NCBI GenBank assembly: GCA_017538895.1
Contig: JAFYHY010000074.1
Span: forward strand, 1 to 64,000
Length of the DNA: 64,000 nt
From: Aeriscardovia sp.
GTDB lineage: Bacteria > Actinomycetota > Actinomycetes > Actinomycetales > Bifidobacteriaceae
Direction of reading: 5' to 3'
In this document: positions 26,679 through 36,800 of the stretch, one piece after another
Position numbering within the stretch: the stretch's first letter is position 1
Layout of the letters: the number at the start of each line of letters is the position of its first letter
The notes under the pieces: model-generated
Database searches by the model: none
What the model was told of the DNA's origin: nothing
Seen by the model: the letters and a program-made list of their open reading frames with translations, nothing else
Made by a program: the position numbers and the translations under genes

Positions 26679-28001
26679 TTGGATCAGCTAGCAAAAGATA
26701 TGATGTCGACTAGCGAAGAGAAAGATGGCGCCGCTGACGCAAAAAAGCGTCAGCTACGCCATCTTCGTAATGCGCAGACAATCCTTTCAGAAAAACCTCA
26801 TGTTGAGAATCAACTCATTTCTGAAGAGAAAACAGTAACATCAGTTACTCCTGTTCACTTAAACCCAGTACATTTAGGTGATTTAACAGTTCGCACCCCA
26901 GTTGTGCTTTCACCAATGGCTGGAGTAACAAATTGGCCATTCAGAGTGGTCTGTGAACAATATGGGGGAGACGGATTATACGTAGCTGAGATGGTCACTG
27001 CACGTGCTTTGATCGCGCACAATCCAAAAGCATTACGTTTAGTACGTTTTGCTCCAAGTGAGAAGATACGGTCATTGCAACTCTATGGTGTCAATCCAGA
27101 TGCTATTGAAAAAGCCGCTCGCATGGTCATGGATAATCATTGGGCGGACCATATTGATTTGAATTTTGGTTGCCCAGTACCAAAGATTACACGTCGTGGT
27201 GGTGGATCAGCTTTACCATGGAAAACTGATCTTTTTGCTGAAGTCTTGAAACGAGTAGTGACCGTCTGCAGCGAGTATCAAGTTCCGGTTACTGCTAAGA
27301 TTCGTGTTGGTATCGATCACGATCATGAAACATTCTTAGAAGCAGGTCATATTGCACAAGAAGAAGGTGTTGCAGCAGTAACCTTACATGCACGTACAAC
27401 CGCAGAATACTATGGTGGGCATTCAGACTGGTCTCGTATCGCAGAATTAAAACAAGCATTAAATATCCCTGTTTTTGGTAATGGAGATATTTGGAGTGCA
27501 GATGATGCGCTTGATATGGTCCGTCAAACACAATGCGATGGTATAGCAATCGGACGTGGTTGCCAAGGCCGCCCATGGCTCTTTGCTGATATTCAGAACG
27601 CATTCTCTGGTAATTCAGACCGTGTTAATCCAACACTCAAAGATGTGACAGACACCATTCTGAATCATGTCATGATGTTAGTTGATTTTTACGACGGTGA
27701 TGAGCATATGGCTGCTCATGATATTCGTAAACATATTGCATGGTACCTTAAAGGTTTCCCTGTTGGTGGAGAAATCAGACATCAATTTATGACGTCAGAA
27801 AGCATCGCTGATATTACAAAGGTTGTCGATCAATTAGATTTATCAGCGCATATGCTACCAGAAATGGTCAATAAGCCACGTGGACGCATCAAATACCAAA
27901 AGAAAGTTCATGTTCCATATGGGTGGTTAGATTCACGATCAACTAGCAAAGAAGAACGTGAAATTCTTTTTGGAAATGATCCAATGGATGCTTCATATTA
28001 A
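26679..28001 (+). CDS. dusB: tRNA-dihydrouridine synthase
   Basis: FMN-dependent enzyme that reduces uridines in tRNA to dihydrouridine. It starts at TTG 26679, using GAGGA at 26667-26671 in the end of glyS. The product of 440 residues has an N-terminal tail of about 65 residues before the TIM barrel. Motifs: 'VVLSPMAGVTNWPFRVVCEQ' (FMN site), 'HIDLNFGCPVPKITRRGGGS' with the catalytic Cys, 'VTAKIRVGIDHDHETF', 'VTLHARTTAEYY' and 'PVFGNGDIWSADDAL'. The C-terminal helical domain includes 'HIAWYLKGFP', diagnostic of the DusB branch. Confidence 0.93.
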   Translation: MDQLAKDMMSTSEEKDGAADAKKRQLRHLRNAQTILSEKPHVENQLISEEKTVTSVTPVHLNPVHLGDLTVRTPVVLSPMAGVTNWPFRVVCEQYGGDGLYVAEMVTARALIAHNPKALRLVRFAPSEKIRSLQLYGVNPDAIEKAARMVMDNHWADHIDLNFGCPVPKITRRGGGSALPWKTDLFAEVLKRVVTVCSEYQVPVTAKIRVGIDHDHETFLEAGHIAQEEGVAAVTLHARTTAEYYGGHSDWSRIAELKQALNIPVFGNGDIWSADDALDMVRQTQCDGIAIGRGCQGRPWLFADIQNAFSGNSDRVNPTLKDVTDTILNHVMMLVDFYDGDEHMAAHDIRKHIAWYLKGFPVGGEIRHQFMTSESIADITKVVDQLDLSAHMLPEMVNKPRGRIKYQKKVHVPYGWLDSRSTSKEEREILFGNDPMDASY

Positions 28002-28100
28002 AGTACTAACAATAAAAATGTAGCTTTTACTGTGTGTTTTATAAATATCGTGCGATACAGTTATTTTGTTATAAGCATGACCAAAGAGGAGTAAATCGTG

Positions 28101-29336
28101 ATGGATGGGACCCTGTCTGAAAATCTAAGAAGTGATGAAACTGTTATTCGTGTTGTTGGCGTCGGCGGTGGTGGCGGTAATGCTGTCAACCGAATGATTG
28201 AATCTGGCGCCATGCAAGGTGTTGAGTTCATTGCTGTCAATACTGATGCAAAAGATCTTTTACGTTCTGAAGCAAATATTAAAATTTCCTTATCAGATGA
28301 AACGAGTCGTGGTTTAGGAGCTGGAGCAGATCCTGAACGTGGTGCCAAAGCTGCTCAAGACCATCAAGATGAGATCGAACAAGCCTTAAAAGGCTCTGAT
28401 ATGGTCTTTGTTACTTGCGGTGAAGGTGGTGGAACAGGTACAGGTGCTAGCCCAGTTGTAGCTCACATTGCTCGTGAACTTGGTGCTTTGACAGTAGCTG
28501 TTGTTACACGCCCATTCTCCTTCGAAGGACCACGACGTGCTGAATCAGCCGATTCTGGAATTGAAAAATTACGCAAAGAAGTTGACGCTATTATTATCAT
28601 TCCGAATGATCGTTTGCTGAGCATGAGTGATAGTAATGTCACTCTCATTGATGCTTTCAAGACAGCTGATAGTGCATTGAATGATGGTGTCGGTGGCATT
28701 ACCTTCTTGGTTAATTCTAATTCCTATATTGATGCCGATTTCAATGATATTAAGGCAATTTTGAAAGATTCCGGTACTGCATTGTTCGGTGTTGGTCAAG
28801 CTCGTGGTGATGATCGTGCTGTTAAGGCAGCTGAATTGGCTATCAGTTCTCCTTTGCTTGAAGAATCAATTGAAGGCGCTCATGGTGTCTTGATTAATAT
28901 TGCTTCTTCTATGGATGTTCAGCTGAGTGAAGTTTCAGCCATTAACAATTTGATTTTCAAGGCATCTAGCCCAGAAGCACAAATCATTTGGGGTCAGACC
29001 TTTGATGATGCTTTAGGTGATGAATTGAAAGTTACTGTCATTGCAGCTGGCTTTGATGAAAAAAAAGACTCATCTGATGAGTTAAAAGAACAGAGCTTAC
29101 CTTTTAACCAAGATATTACTGATGCGCCAGTAATATCAAAACCAGCAATGATGCCTCACGATGTTCCAACATTAAATGCTGTTCATCTGAATCAGCATGC
29201 TGAATCTGCACAACCAGTATCTTCGTCTTCAGCAACAACATCATCTCCATCCACAGTTTCTCATCTACGTTATGAAGAAAATCAAGATGAAGAAGATGCT
29301 ACTGGCGATATTGATATTCCACCATTTTTACGTTGA
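28101..29336 (+). CDS. ftsZ: Cell division protein FtsZ
   Basis: Tubulin-like GTPase that forms the division ring, 411 residues from ATG 28101 (GTG 28098 is also possible; AGAGGAG is at 28085-28091). 'VGVGGGGGNAVNRMIESG' starts the GTP-binding domain, the tubulin signature is 'GEGGGTGTGASPVVA', and the T7 region is 'NDGVGGITFLVNSN'-like. A variable linker of about 60 residues leads to the conserved C-terminal peptide 'DIDIPPFLR', the docking site for SepF and other partners. About 97 AT-rich bases upstream probably hold its promoter. First gene of the ftsZ-sepF-yggT-wag31 block. Confidence 0.98.
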   Translation: MDGTLSENLRSDETVIRVVGVGGGGGNAVNRMIESGAMQGVEFIAVNTDAKDLLRSEANIKISLSDETSRGLGAGADPERGAKAAQDHQDEIEQALKGSDMVFVTCGEGGGTGTGASPVVAHIARELGALTVAVVTRPFSFEGPRRAESADSGIEKLRKEVDAIIIIPNDRLLSMSDSNVTLIDAFKTADSALNDGVGGITFLVNSNSYIDADFNDIKAILKDSGTALFGVGQARGDDRAVKAAELAISSPLLEESIEGAHGVLINIASSMDVQLSEVSAINNLIFKASSPEAQIIWGQTFDDALGDELKVTVIAAGFDEKKDSSDELKEQSLPFNQDITDAPVISKPAMMPHDVPTLNAVHLNQHAESAQPVSSSSATTSSPSTVSHLRYEENQDEEDATGDIDIPPFLR

Positions 29337-29382
29337 GATTTTGCGCTAAAAGGTAGAATCCATAGATATGGAAGGATAATCA

Positions 29383-29841
29383 ATGGGACATTTCAAGAAT
29401 GCAATGTCATACCTCGGTATGGCAGATGTTAGCGAAACTGATGATCAGCAAGTCGACGATGAGGAAGAACTTGATTCTTTCAATACTGATCTTGCAGTAA
29501 CACCAGCAAGCTCAGCAACTACACCTGCAATACGTCAACAGTCGTCATATACTCGTTCTCAGTTGAATCGTATTACAACAATTCATCCGAAATCATATGA
29601 TGATGCTCAGTTAGTTGGCCGAGCTATTCGTGAAGGCGTACCAGTTGTTCTTAATCTCACAGATGTTACTGAATCAATTGCGTATCGAATTGTTGATTTT
29701 TCTGCAGGAGTCGTCTTTGGTTTACGTGGATCAATTGAACGCGTAACACCACGAGTTTTCTTACTGAGCCCAGCGCAAGTCAGTATCAGCGTAGAAGATA
29801 ATCGTGCACAGTCTTCTCAGCATGATCTATTTGCTAACTAA
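29383..29841 (+). CDS. sepF: Cell division protein SepF
   Basis: FtsZ anchor of 152 residues. The amphipathic N-terminus 'MGHFKNAMSYLGM' is the membrane-binding helix, followed by an acidic linker and the SepF core starting at 'ITTIHPKSYDDAQLVGRAI', with 'GVPVVLNLTD', 'YRIVDFSAGVVFGL' and 'RVTPRVFLLSP'. In actinobacteria without FtsA/ZipA, SepF is the main membrane tether of FtsZ. GGAAGGA lies before the ATG. Confidence 0.96.
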   Translation: MGHFKNAMSYLGMADVSETDDQQVDDEEELDSFNTDLAVTPASSATTPAIRQQSSYTRSQLNRITTIHPKSYDDAQLVGRAIREGVPVVLNLTDVTESIAYRIVDFSAGVVFGLRGSIERVTPRVFLLSPAQVSISVEDNRAQSSQHDLFAN

Positions 29842-29861
29842 CAAAACATGAAAGAACCTTA

Positions 29862-30140
29862 ATGATTTTCCTACTTTTAGCATTTATACATTGGCTAATT
29901 AGTGTTTATCTCACCATCCTTGTTATTCGGATGATTATCGATTGGGTTCTTGTTTTAGCGCGTAACTGGCATCCTAATGGGTTTATTATGGGATTCATAC
30001 GTCTTATTTATCAGGTAACTGAACCACCGTTGCGATGGTTAAGGCGCTGGATCCCATCGATCCCATTAGGACCAATACAATTAGACGTTAGTTTTTTAGT
30101 TTTATATTTTGCTTTAGGTTTAATCCAAGCATTTATTTGA
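29862..30140 (+). CDS. YggT family membrane protein
   Basis: Small integral membrane protein of 92 residues with two membrane segments and the family signature 'VTEPPLRWLRRWIP' followed by 'LDVSFLVLYFAL'. It lies 20 bases after sepF, the conserved place for YggT in Gram-positive division clusters. Its role is not firmly known; osmotic or septal functions have been proposed. Confidence 0.9.
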   Translation: MIFLLLAFIHWLISVYLTILVIRMIIDWVLVLARNWHPNGFIMGFIRLIYQVTEPPLRWLRRWIPSIPLGPIQLDVSFLVLYFALGLIQAFI

Positions 30141-30180
30141 TATGAAAAGAGAGCATGCTAGAAAAAGAAAATACAGTATG

Positions 30181-30208
30181 TTGTGATACAGTAAACTGAG
30201 TTTAGAGT
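30181..30208 (+). promoter_or_regulatory. Candidate promoter of wag31
   Basis: TTGTGA (30181-30186) and TAGAGT (30203-30208) are 16 bases apart, 39 bases before the wag31 start. The gap between yggT and wag31 is otherwise empty, so a separate promoter for the polar scaffold protein is plausible. Confidence 0.4.
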
Positions 30209-30247
30209 ATCGTTTTCTGGCATAGCTGAAAAGAAGTGGAGATTCTG

Positions 30248-31573
30248 ATGGCATTGCTGACGCCAAACGACATTAGGAATCATCGGTTCAATACCACAAG
30301 GTTCCGCGAAGGATACGATATTGATGAAGTCGATAGCTTCCTTGATGAAGTAACAAAGACTGTAGATGCATTAAGTCGTAATGCATTAGGTGCAGATACG
30401 AAGTCATCTGTACAGTCTTCTGACGATTCTGCACAGTACGAGAAGAAAATTGCTGATTTAACCGCTCGTAATTCTGAATTAGAACAGCAGCTTAAGTCTG
30501 CTCGTTCCGATAATCAGTCCTCAGAAGCATCACATAATCTTGTTGTTGCTCAAGGTGAAGTCAAGAATTTAACAGACCAAAATAGTCAGCTTAAAACTCA
30601 GCTTTCTCAACTTAATAAGCAGCTTGACGATATGACACGTCAAGCAGCTAAGGGTAGTGACTCACAAGCATTAAAGGGACAGCTTGATGAGACACGTAAG
30701 CAGCTGCGTGATGCTTTTGCTGAACGTGATCAGATGCGTGAACAAGGAACTCGTCTTGAAGTTCAACTTGTTGATATGCGTCATAAGCTTGAAGATGCAC
30801 AAGAACAGATTGAACGCTTCAATGTTCTTGCACAGCAAGAAGAAGAGACTCACAAGCAGATCTCTGACCTCAAGCGCCAATTAGCTGATTCACAAAAGCG
30901 TGAAGAAGACCTCCGTAGCCAAGTTGCTAAGATAGAACCTTCTGCTGAAACTGGTAGCTTAAAGAAGATTAGTAGCGCAGGACAAGGCAGTGACTCGGAA
31001 GCTGAACGTGCAACCGCAATGCTTGCGTTGGCAATGCAATTACATGATCAGTATGTTGACAAGGGTAAGGCTCAACGCGCACAGTTAATTGCTGAAGCAG
31101 AAACCGCACGTCAAAGCTACATCGACGAAGGCCAACAGAAGCTTAGCGATGCTATTGCTGAAGGCGATGCATACAAGAAGAAGGTTCGCGGCGAAGCCGA
31201 TAAGTACAGCCAAGAAACCCGTACTGCAGCCGATCGTTATGCTCAAGATCTCCGTACAAAGACTGACAACGAAACCTCACGTCAGCGTACCGAGGCAGAA
31301 AACTATGCTAACGCCTTGCGCACTAACGCAAAAGCCTATGATGAGAAAACTCGTACTGAAGCAGATCAATACAGTGAATCTGTTAAGAACAAGCTCTTCA
31401 ATGATGTTAAGGTCATCGAAGGTAATATCACAAGCTTAAAGAAATTCGAAGATGAATATCGTAGCCGCCTGAAGGACTTCTTAGGACAGCTCATTAATCA
31501 GGTTTCAACATCTGATAACTATCAAGATATTCATGCTATTGCAGATGATAAGAACACTCGCTCCAACAAATAG
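30248..31573 (+). CDS. wag31: DivIVA/Wag31 polar growth scaffold
   Basis: Coiled-coil protein of 441 residues that assembles at curved membrane (poles, septum) and directs wall synthesis. The start is ATG 30248 with AAGTGGAG at 30233-30241. The N-terminal DivIVA domain reads 'LTPNDIRNHRFNTTRFREGY' then 'DIDEVDSFLDEV', with the basic/aromatic residues used for membrane contact. Two long coiled-coil stretches follow, about 70-230 and 265-420. The second has a repeating pattern of 'RTxADxYAxxL' units ('TRTAADRYAQDLRT', 'QRTEAENYANALRT', 'TRTEADQYSESVKN'), apparently tandemly expanded. It is longer than the about 260-residue mycobacterial Wag31. Confidence 0.95.
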   Translation: MALLTPNDIRNHRFNTTRFREGYDIDEVDSFLDEVTKTVDALSRNALGADTKSSVQSSDDSAQYEKKIADLTARNSELEQQLKSARSDNQSSEASHNLVVAQGEVKNLTDQNSQLKTQLSQLNKQLDDMTRQAAKGSDSQALKGQLDETRKQLRDAFAERDQMREQGTRLEVQLVDMRHKLEDAQEQIERFNVLAQQEEETHKQISDLKRQLADSQKREEDLRSQVAKIEPSAETGSLKKISSAGQGSDSEAERATAMLALAMQLHDQYVDKGKAQRAQLIAEAETARQSYIDEGQQKLSDAIAEGDAYKKKVRGEADKYSQETRTAADRYAQDLRTKTDNETSRQRTEAENYANALRTNAKAYDEKTRTEADQYSESVKNKLFNDVKVIEGNITSLKKFEDEYRSRLKDFLGQLINQVSTSDNYQDIHAIADDKNTRSNK

Positions 31574-31597
31574 TCATTAGCAGCTATCGTTAAAAGC

Positions 31598-32104
31598 GTG
31601 AGTACAAAATATCGCATGTGGAAACAGTCACGAACTCATTTGATTGTTTCCACATGCTTAATTTTCGGTTTACTTTTTTTGGATCAGAGTACAAAGTATT
31701 TAGCTCTGACATACCTTAGCAACGGGAATGTCATTCCACTTATTCCACATTTCTTGTCTTTAAGATTATTATTTAATCCTGGAGCAACATTAGGTTTTGG
31801 ATCATCGGAGACACCGCTTGTTGCTCTTATAGAATTTTTAGCTTGTGTGATCTCCCTTATTCTAGACACACGAACTAAAACGATTTTATGGACAATAGCT
31901 TTTAACTTCGCTTTTGCTGGATCTTTAGGCAATTTAATTGATCGTATTATCTATGCCCACTCATTTTTAAATGGATCAGTAGTTGATTTTCTTGATTATG
32001 GATGGTCAATTGGAAACATAGCTGATATAGAATTAACAGTTGCTGCAGTATTGATTATTTATTGTATTGTTTTCTCGATTCCATTGAAAAATAAAGATCA
32101 CTGA
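31598..32104 (+). CDS. lspA: Lipoprotein signal peptidase
   Basis: Aspartic protease in the membrane that removes signal peptides of lipidated prolipoproteins, such as the one at 17553. The 168-residue protein has four membrane segments. 'LLFNPGATLGFG' is the conserved loop, 'SLGNLIDRI' carries catalytic Asp 1 and 'VVDFLDYGWSIGNIADIELT' has the second Asp in the N-x-A-D context. It starts at GTG 31598; a later in-frame ATG at 31616 is also possible, and no ribosome site is convincing for either. Confidence 0.94.
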   Translation: MSTKYRMWKQSRTHLIVSTCLIFGLLFLDQSTKYLALTYLSNGNVIPLIPHFLSLRLLFNPGATLGFGSSETPLVALIEFLACVISLILDTRTKTILWTIAFNFAFAGSLGNLIDRIIYAHSFLNGSVVDFLDYGWSIGNIADIELTVAAVLIIYCIVFSIPLKNKDH

Positions 32105-32139
32105 TCTTATAAACAATGCTTAACGGAGGAGTAAAAACA

Positions 32140-33075
32140 ATGGAAAAGATAATGCCTGTTCCAGATGGCCTCATTAATATGCGATTAGACCAAGCAATTT
32201 CAAAAATGTTAGGAATATCGCGTACGAAAGCTGATACTTTCATTGCTGATGGCCAAATTACAATTCTTGGTAATCCCGAAACACAAAAATCAGTGAAATT
32301 AACTTCCTCCGATATCTTATCGATCAATATCACAGAGCCAAAACCAGTCGTTGAGCCTGAAGCAACTGATATGGAAATCATCTACGAAGATGAGGATATT
32401 GTCGTTGTCAACAAGCCAGTAGGAGTGGCTGCACATCCCTCAGACGGGTGGACAGGACCAACTGTTGTTGGCAGTCTAATGAAACGTGGAATTCAACTTT
32501 GTAGTTACGGTCCACCATTACGACGTGGTGTTGTCAGTCGCCTTGATGTTGGTACCTCTGGATGTATGCTACTCTGCAAATCTAATCTCGCCTATGTGCG
32601 CATGCGAAAACAGTTTGCAGAACACTCCATCGATAAAATTTACCACGCAGTCACGCAAGGACGTTTAAAACAAGAAAAAGCAACAATCGACGCTCCAATC
32701 GGCCGCGCAAAAACTATGGACTTCCGTTTCACTGTTTCACCTATTGGTAAACCAGCAGTGACCCACTATGATGTGCTAGAACACTTTGGATCACTCGCCA
32801 CTTTCGTCACAGTAAAACTAGAAACAGGGCGAACCCATCAAATCAGAGTACATTTTTCTTCCATTGGGCATCCACTTGTCGGAGACCCAATGTATGGATC
32901 TAACCCAAAAATTAACGTTGAACTTGGATTAGAACGCCAATGGCTCCACGCAACAAAACTAGGATTTAAACATCCACGTACATCAATATGGACTACAGTG
33001 GAATCACCATATCCACCAGATTTGATGCATGCATTAACAGTATTACGTTCACACGAAAGAGATTACAAAGGATAA
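32140..33075 (+). CDS. rluD: Pseudouridine synthase RluA/RluD family
   Basis: Converts uridines in 23S rRNA to pseudouridine. ATG 32140 follows GGAGGAG at 32125-32131, which rules out the in-frame ATG at 32116. The 311-residue protein has an N-terminal S4 RNA-binding domain ('MRLDQAISKMLGISRTKAD') and a catalytic domain with 'VVVNKPVGVAAHPSDGW', 'GVVSRLDVGTSGCMLL' (catalytic Asp in RLD) and 'VKLETGRTHQIRVH'. Linkage to lspA is conserved widely. Confidence 0.94.
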   Translation: MEKIMPVPDGLINMRLDQAISKMLGISRTKADTFIADGQITILGNPETQKSVKLTSSDILSINITEPKPVVEPEATDMEIIYEDEDIVVVNKPVGVAAHPSDGWTGPTVVGSLMKRGIQLCSYGPPLRRGVVSRLDVGTSGCMLLCKSNLAYVRMRKQFAEHSIDKIYHAVTQGRLKQEKATIDAPIGRAKTMDFRFTVSPIGKPAVTHYDVLEHFGSLATFVTVKLETGRTHQIRVHFSSIGHPLVGDPMYGSNPKINVELGLERQWLHATKLGFKHPRTSIWTTVESPYPPDLMHALTVLRSHERDYKG

Positions 33076-33078
33076 AAT

Positions 33079-33801
33079 ATGCCAACATATGATCACCAGA
33101 ATGGTATGCATGCATCATCTGTACAGCCAAACCATGGTCATCTTTTTCCAAAAATCGTAGCTGCTTTCTTGGTATGCATACTTGCTTTTATTGTTGCTGT
33201 TTTCTTACGTGATAAAAGAAATAGCGAATATCAAGCCTTGTTGCATAAAGAAGAAACGATCGCATTAGTACGTCATGCTGTACCAGCTCCAGTAGCAAAT
33301 TGGCATGATCCTACTGGGGGAGTACAACCACGATTATCTAACTACACTAACTTAGCTCTATTCGTTAATCTCCAAACCAATATTGTTGCTGTTGAATCCA
33401 ACGGTACTATTATTTATCGCATGCTCACCAGTCCAGGCATCGATAATGAAACACCAACAGGATATTGGCGCACAGGTGTTAAAGGATTACATTTCTATTC
33501 AGCATCTGAAGACGAAGGCGCAGACTATTACACCGTTATCCACGGTAACTACCTCTTCCATACCGTTCCAACCAAACAAGCCTTCGGCAGCTATATTCCA
33601 TCACAAGGCGATATCTTAGGACAACCAGGATCACACGGATGCTGTCGTCTATCTATCGCTGATGCATACTGGCTCTGGACTGAATGCCCAAGCGGCACAC
33701 CTGTCTATATCTATAACTCAAAATCTGATTTACAATCGTTGTTAACAACCCATCCATATGCTGATGGCAACATCAATATGACTAGGCTCTTTGAAGCATA
33801 A
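33079..33801 (+). CDS. L,D-transpeptidase (YkuD domain)
   Basis: Envelope crosslinking enzyme of 240 residues. A short cytoplasmic N-terminus and one membrane anchor (about 25-43) place the YkuD domain (about 85-225) outside. The active-site motif is 'GSHGCCRLS', where C188 matches the catalytic Cys of the [S/T]HGC motif and H161 may be the upstream family His. Such enzymes make 3-3 crosslinks or attach proteins to peptidoglycan. AAAGGA precedes the ATG; rluD ends 4 bases before and dnaE starts 15 bases after. A second Cys (C189) next to the nucleophile is uncommon. Confidence 0.88.
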   Translation: MPTYDHQNGMHASSVQPNHGHLFPKIVAAFLVCILAFIVAVFLRDKRNSEYQALLHKEETIALVRHAVPAPVANWHDPTGGVQPRLSNYTNLALFVNLQTNIVAVESNGTIIYRMLTSPGIDNETPTGYWRTGVKGLHFYSASEDEGADYYTVIHGNYLFHTVPTKQAFGSYIPSQGDILGQPGSHGCCRLSIADAYWLWTECPSGTPVYIYNSKSDLQSLLTTHPYADGNINMTRLFEA

Positions 33802-33815
33802 CTAGGTGAAAAATA

Positions 33816-36800
33816 ATGAGTGATGAAATAATTGTTCCAGATAGTGGATTCGTTAACCTTCATAATCACACGCATTATTCAATGCTTGATGGAGCTTCAA
33901 AAATCCCCGATCTTGTTCAACGCGTCAAAAAACTGGGTCAAAAGGCTGTAGCTATCACAGACCATGGCAATATGCATGGCGCATATGAACTCTGGAGTGA
34001 AGCAGTTAAACAAGACATAAAACCAATCATTGGTATTGAAGCGTACGTTACTCCAGGAACCTCACGTTTTGACAAAACACGAGTGTATTGGGGAACTGAA
34101 GATCAACGTAAAGACGATGTTTCTGCTCGAGGTGAATATAATCACTTAACCATGTGGGCTGAAAATGATGCAGGATTAAAAAACCTCATCAAAATGAGCT
34201 CTCGAGCAAGTCTCGATGCCAGTACTTCCCATCCACGTATGGATCAAGCCCTCTTCGAAGAATATCATTCAGGAATCATTGTCGGATCAGGATGCCCATC
34301 TGGAGCAATTCAAACACATCTTCGCCTCGGACAATTTGATGAAGCATTAAAATATGCAGAATACCTCCAAGATGTCTTTGGTAAAGATAACTTCTACGTA
34401 GAATTGATGCAACACGGATTAAGTATCGAAGAACGTGTTGCTAATGATCTTCTGAAAATTTCTAAAATTCTTCATGCTCCTGTTATTGCTACAAATGATG
34501 CCCATTACGTCAGTCCAGAAGACGCTGACGCACAAGACTCACTCTGCTGCATTAATTCAGGTAAACATTTAGATGATCCTAAACGCTTCAAACTTGATGG
34601 ATCAGGATACTATATTAAATCCGCGCAAGAAATGCGTGAACTTTTTAAAGAAATACCAGAAGCAGTATCCAACACACTAGAAGTTGCTGAACGATGCAAC
34701 ATCATGTTTGACGACCATGAAGATGGCGCCTACATGCCAACATTCGACTGTCCAGAAGGATGGGATGAAACCTCACTTTTCCTCAAGAAAGTTCAAGACG
34801 GCCTCGAAGAACGATATCCCGATGGTGTACCAGAAGAAGTTTCCGAACAGGCAGACTATGAATGCGGCGTTATCTGCCAAATGCAGTTCCCAGGATACTT
34901 CCTTGTCGTCTCTGATTACATTCTCTGGGCTAAAAAACACGGTATTCAGGTAGGACCAGGACGAGGCTCATCAGGTGGAGCAATTGTCACCTACGCATTA
35001 GGTATTACAGAAATCGACCCATTACCACACGGATTGATTTTCGAACGATTCCTCAACCCTGAACGTGTCTCACTCCCAGATATTGATTGCGACTTCGATC
35101 CTGACGGACGTGCAAAAGTTATTCAATATGTTTCTGATAAGTACGGTGCCGATAAAGTTGCACAGTGCACCATCTACGGCACAATCAAAACAAAACAAGC
35201 GATCAAAGATGCTGCACGCATTATGGGCTATGAATTTTCCATGGGTGAAAAGATCACTAAAGCTTTACCACCTGGGAAAAACGGTCATGATATTAGCTTA
35301 AAAGATATCTTTGATCCTGAATCAAAACGGTATGCAGAAGCACGTGAATTCCGTGAACTATATGATGATGATATTGATGTCCATCGTATCGTTGACAGAG
35401 CACGCGGTATTGAAGGCCTTGTCCGTCAAACAGGTGTTCATGCCTGCGCTACCATCATGGCATCAGTCCCAATTACCGATATCTCACCAATGATGAAACG
35501 TTCCGATGGAACAATCACCACTGTTTTTGAATATCATACATGCGAAACACTGGGATTAGTCAAAAACGATTTCCTTGGTCTTTCTAATCTCTCAGTCATC
35601 CGAGATACCTTAATCAATATTCAAGATAATCAACATCAGACTATTGAAATTGAAAAAGTACCTATCGATGATAAGCAAACCTATCAGCTCTTATCACGAG
35701 GGGACACGTTAGGCGTTTTCCAGCTTGATTCCGATGGTATGAGATCACTTCTACGTCAACTCAAGCCAGATAACTTTAATGATATTTCTGCTTTGATTGC
35801 GTTATACCGACCAGGTCCAATGGATATGAATTCGCATACCAATTATGCGAAACGAAAAAATGGTCTCCAAGAGATCACACCAATCAATCGTGAAGTCGCA
35901 CAACCATTAGCACCAGTCCTCGATGAAACGTACGGTTTAATCGTTTATCAGGAACAGGTACAGTCAGCAGCTCGAATTCTTGCAGGCTACTCTTTAGGCA
36001 AAGCAGACGTTCTACGACGTGCTATGGGAAAGAAAAAACCAGAAGTACTAGCACAAGAAAAAATACCATTTTTCCAAGGTATGAAAGAACGCGGATATTC
36101 CGAACAAGCAGCACAAGATGTTTGGGATATTTTCGTACCATTCTCTGGATATGCTTTCAACAAATCTCATTCAGCATGCTATGCTTTAATCTCATACTGG
36201 ACTGCGTACTTGAAAGCTCATTATCCAGTCGAATTCATGGCTGCACTCTTACAAAATGAAAAAAACAATAAAGATAAGAGCGCAATCTATATCGCTGAAT
36301 CCCGCAAAATGGGCATCAAAATTCTTCCACCAGACGTCAACGAGTCAGTTGGAGCCTATTCAGCTGTCGATGATGTCATTCGTTTCGGTTTAGGTGCAGT
36401 ACGCAATGTGGGAGATAAAGTTGTCGAGGAAATTATTAAAACCAGACAACCAGAAAACGGTGGACGATACACAAGCTTCATCAACTTCATCAAACGTGTT
36501 CCAATCACAGCATTAAATAAACGAACAGTTGAATCTCTGATAAAAAGTGGTGCTTTCGACTCAATCGAATTAAATCGACGCGCACTCTTCAGCATTCATA
36601 AGATAGCAATCGACCAAGTTGTCCCACTTCGTCGTAAAGAAGAAGAAGGACAATTTGATCTTTTCGCCGATGAAGAAGATATGGATGATATTTCACTCGG
36701 AGATGCAGAAATTTCAGTCCCAGATATTGATGAATGGGATAAAAAAACAAAACTCAACTTTGAACGTGAAATGTTAGGACTTTATGTTTCAGACCACCCA

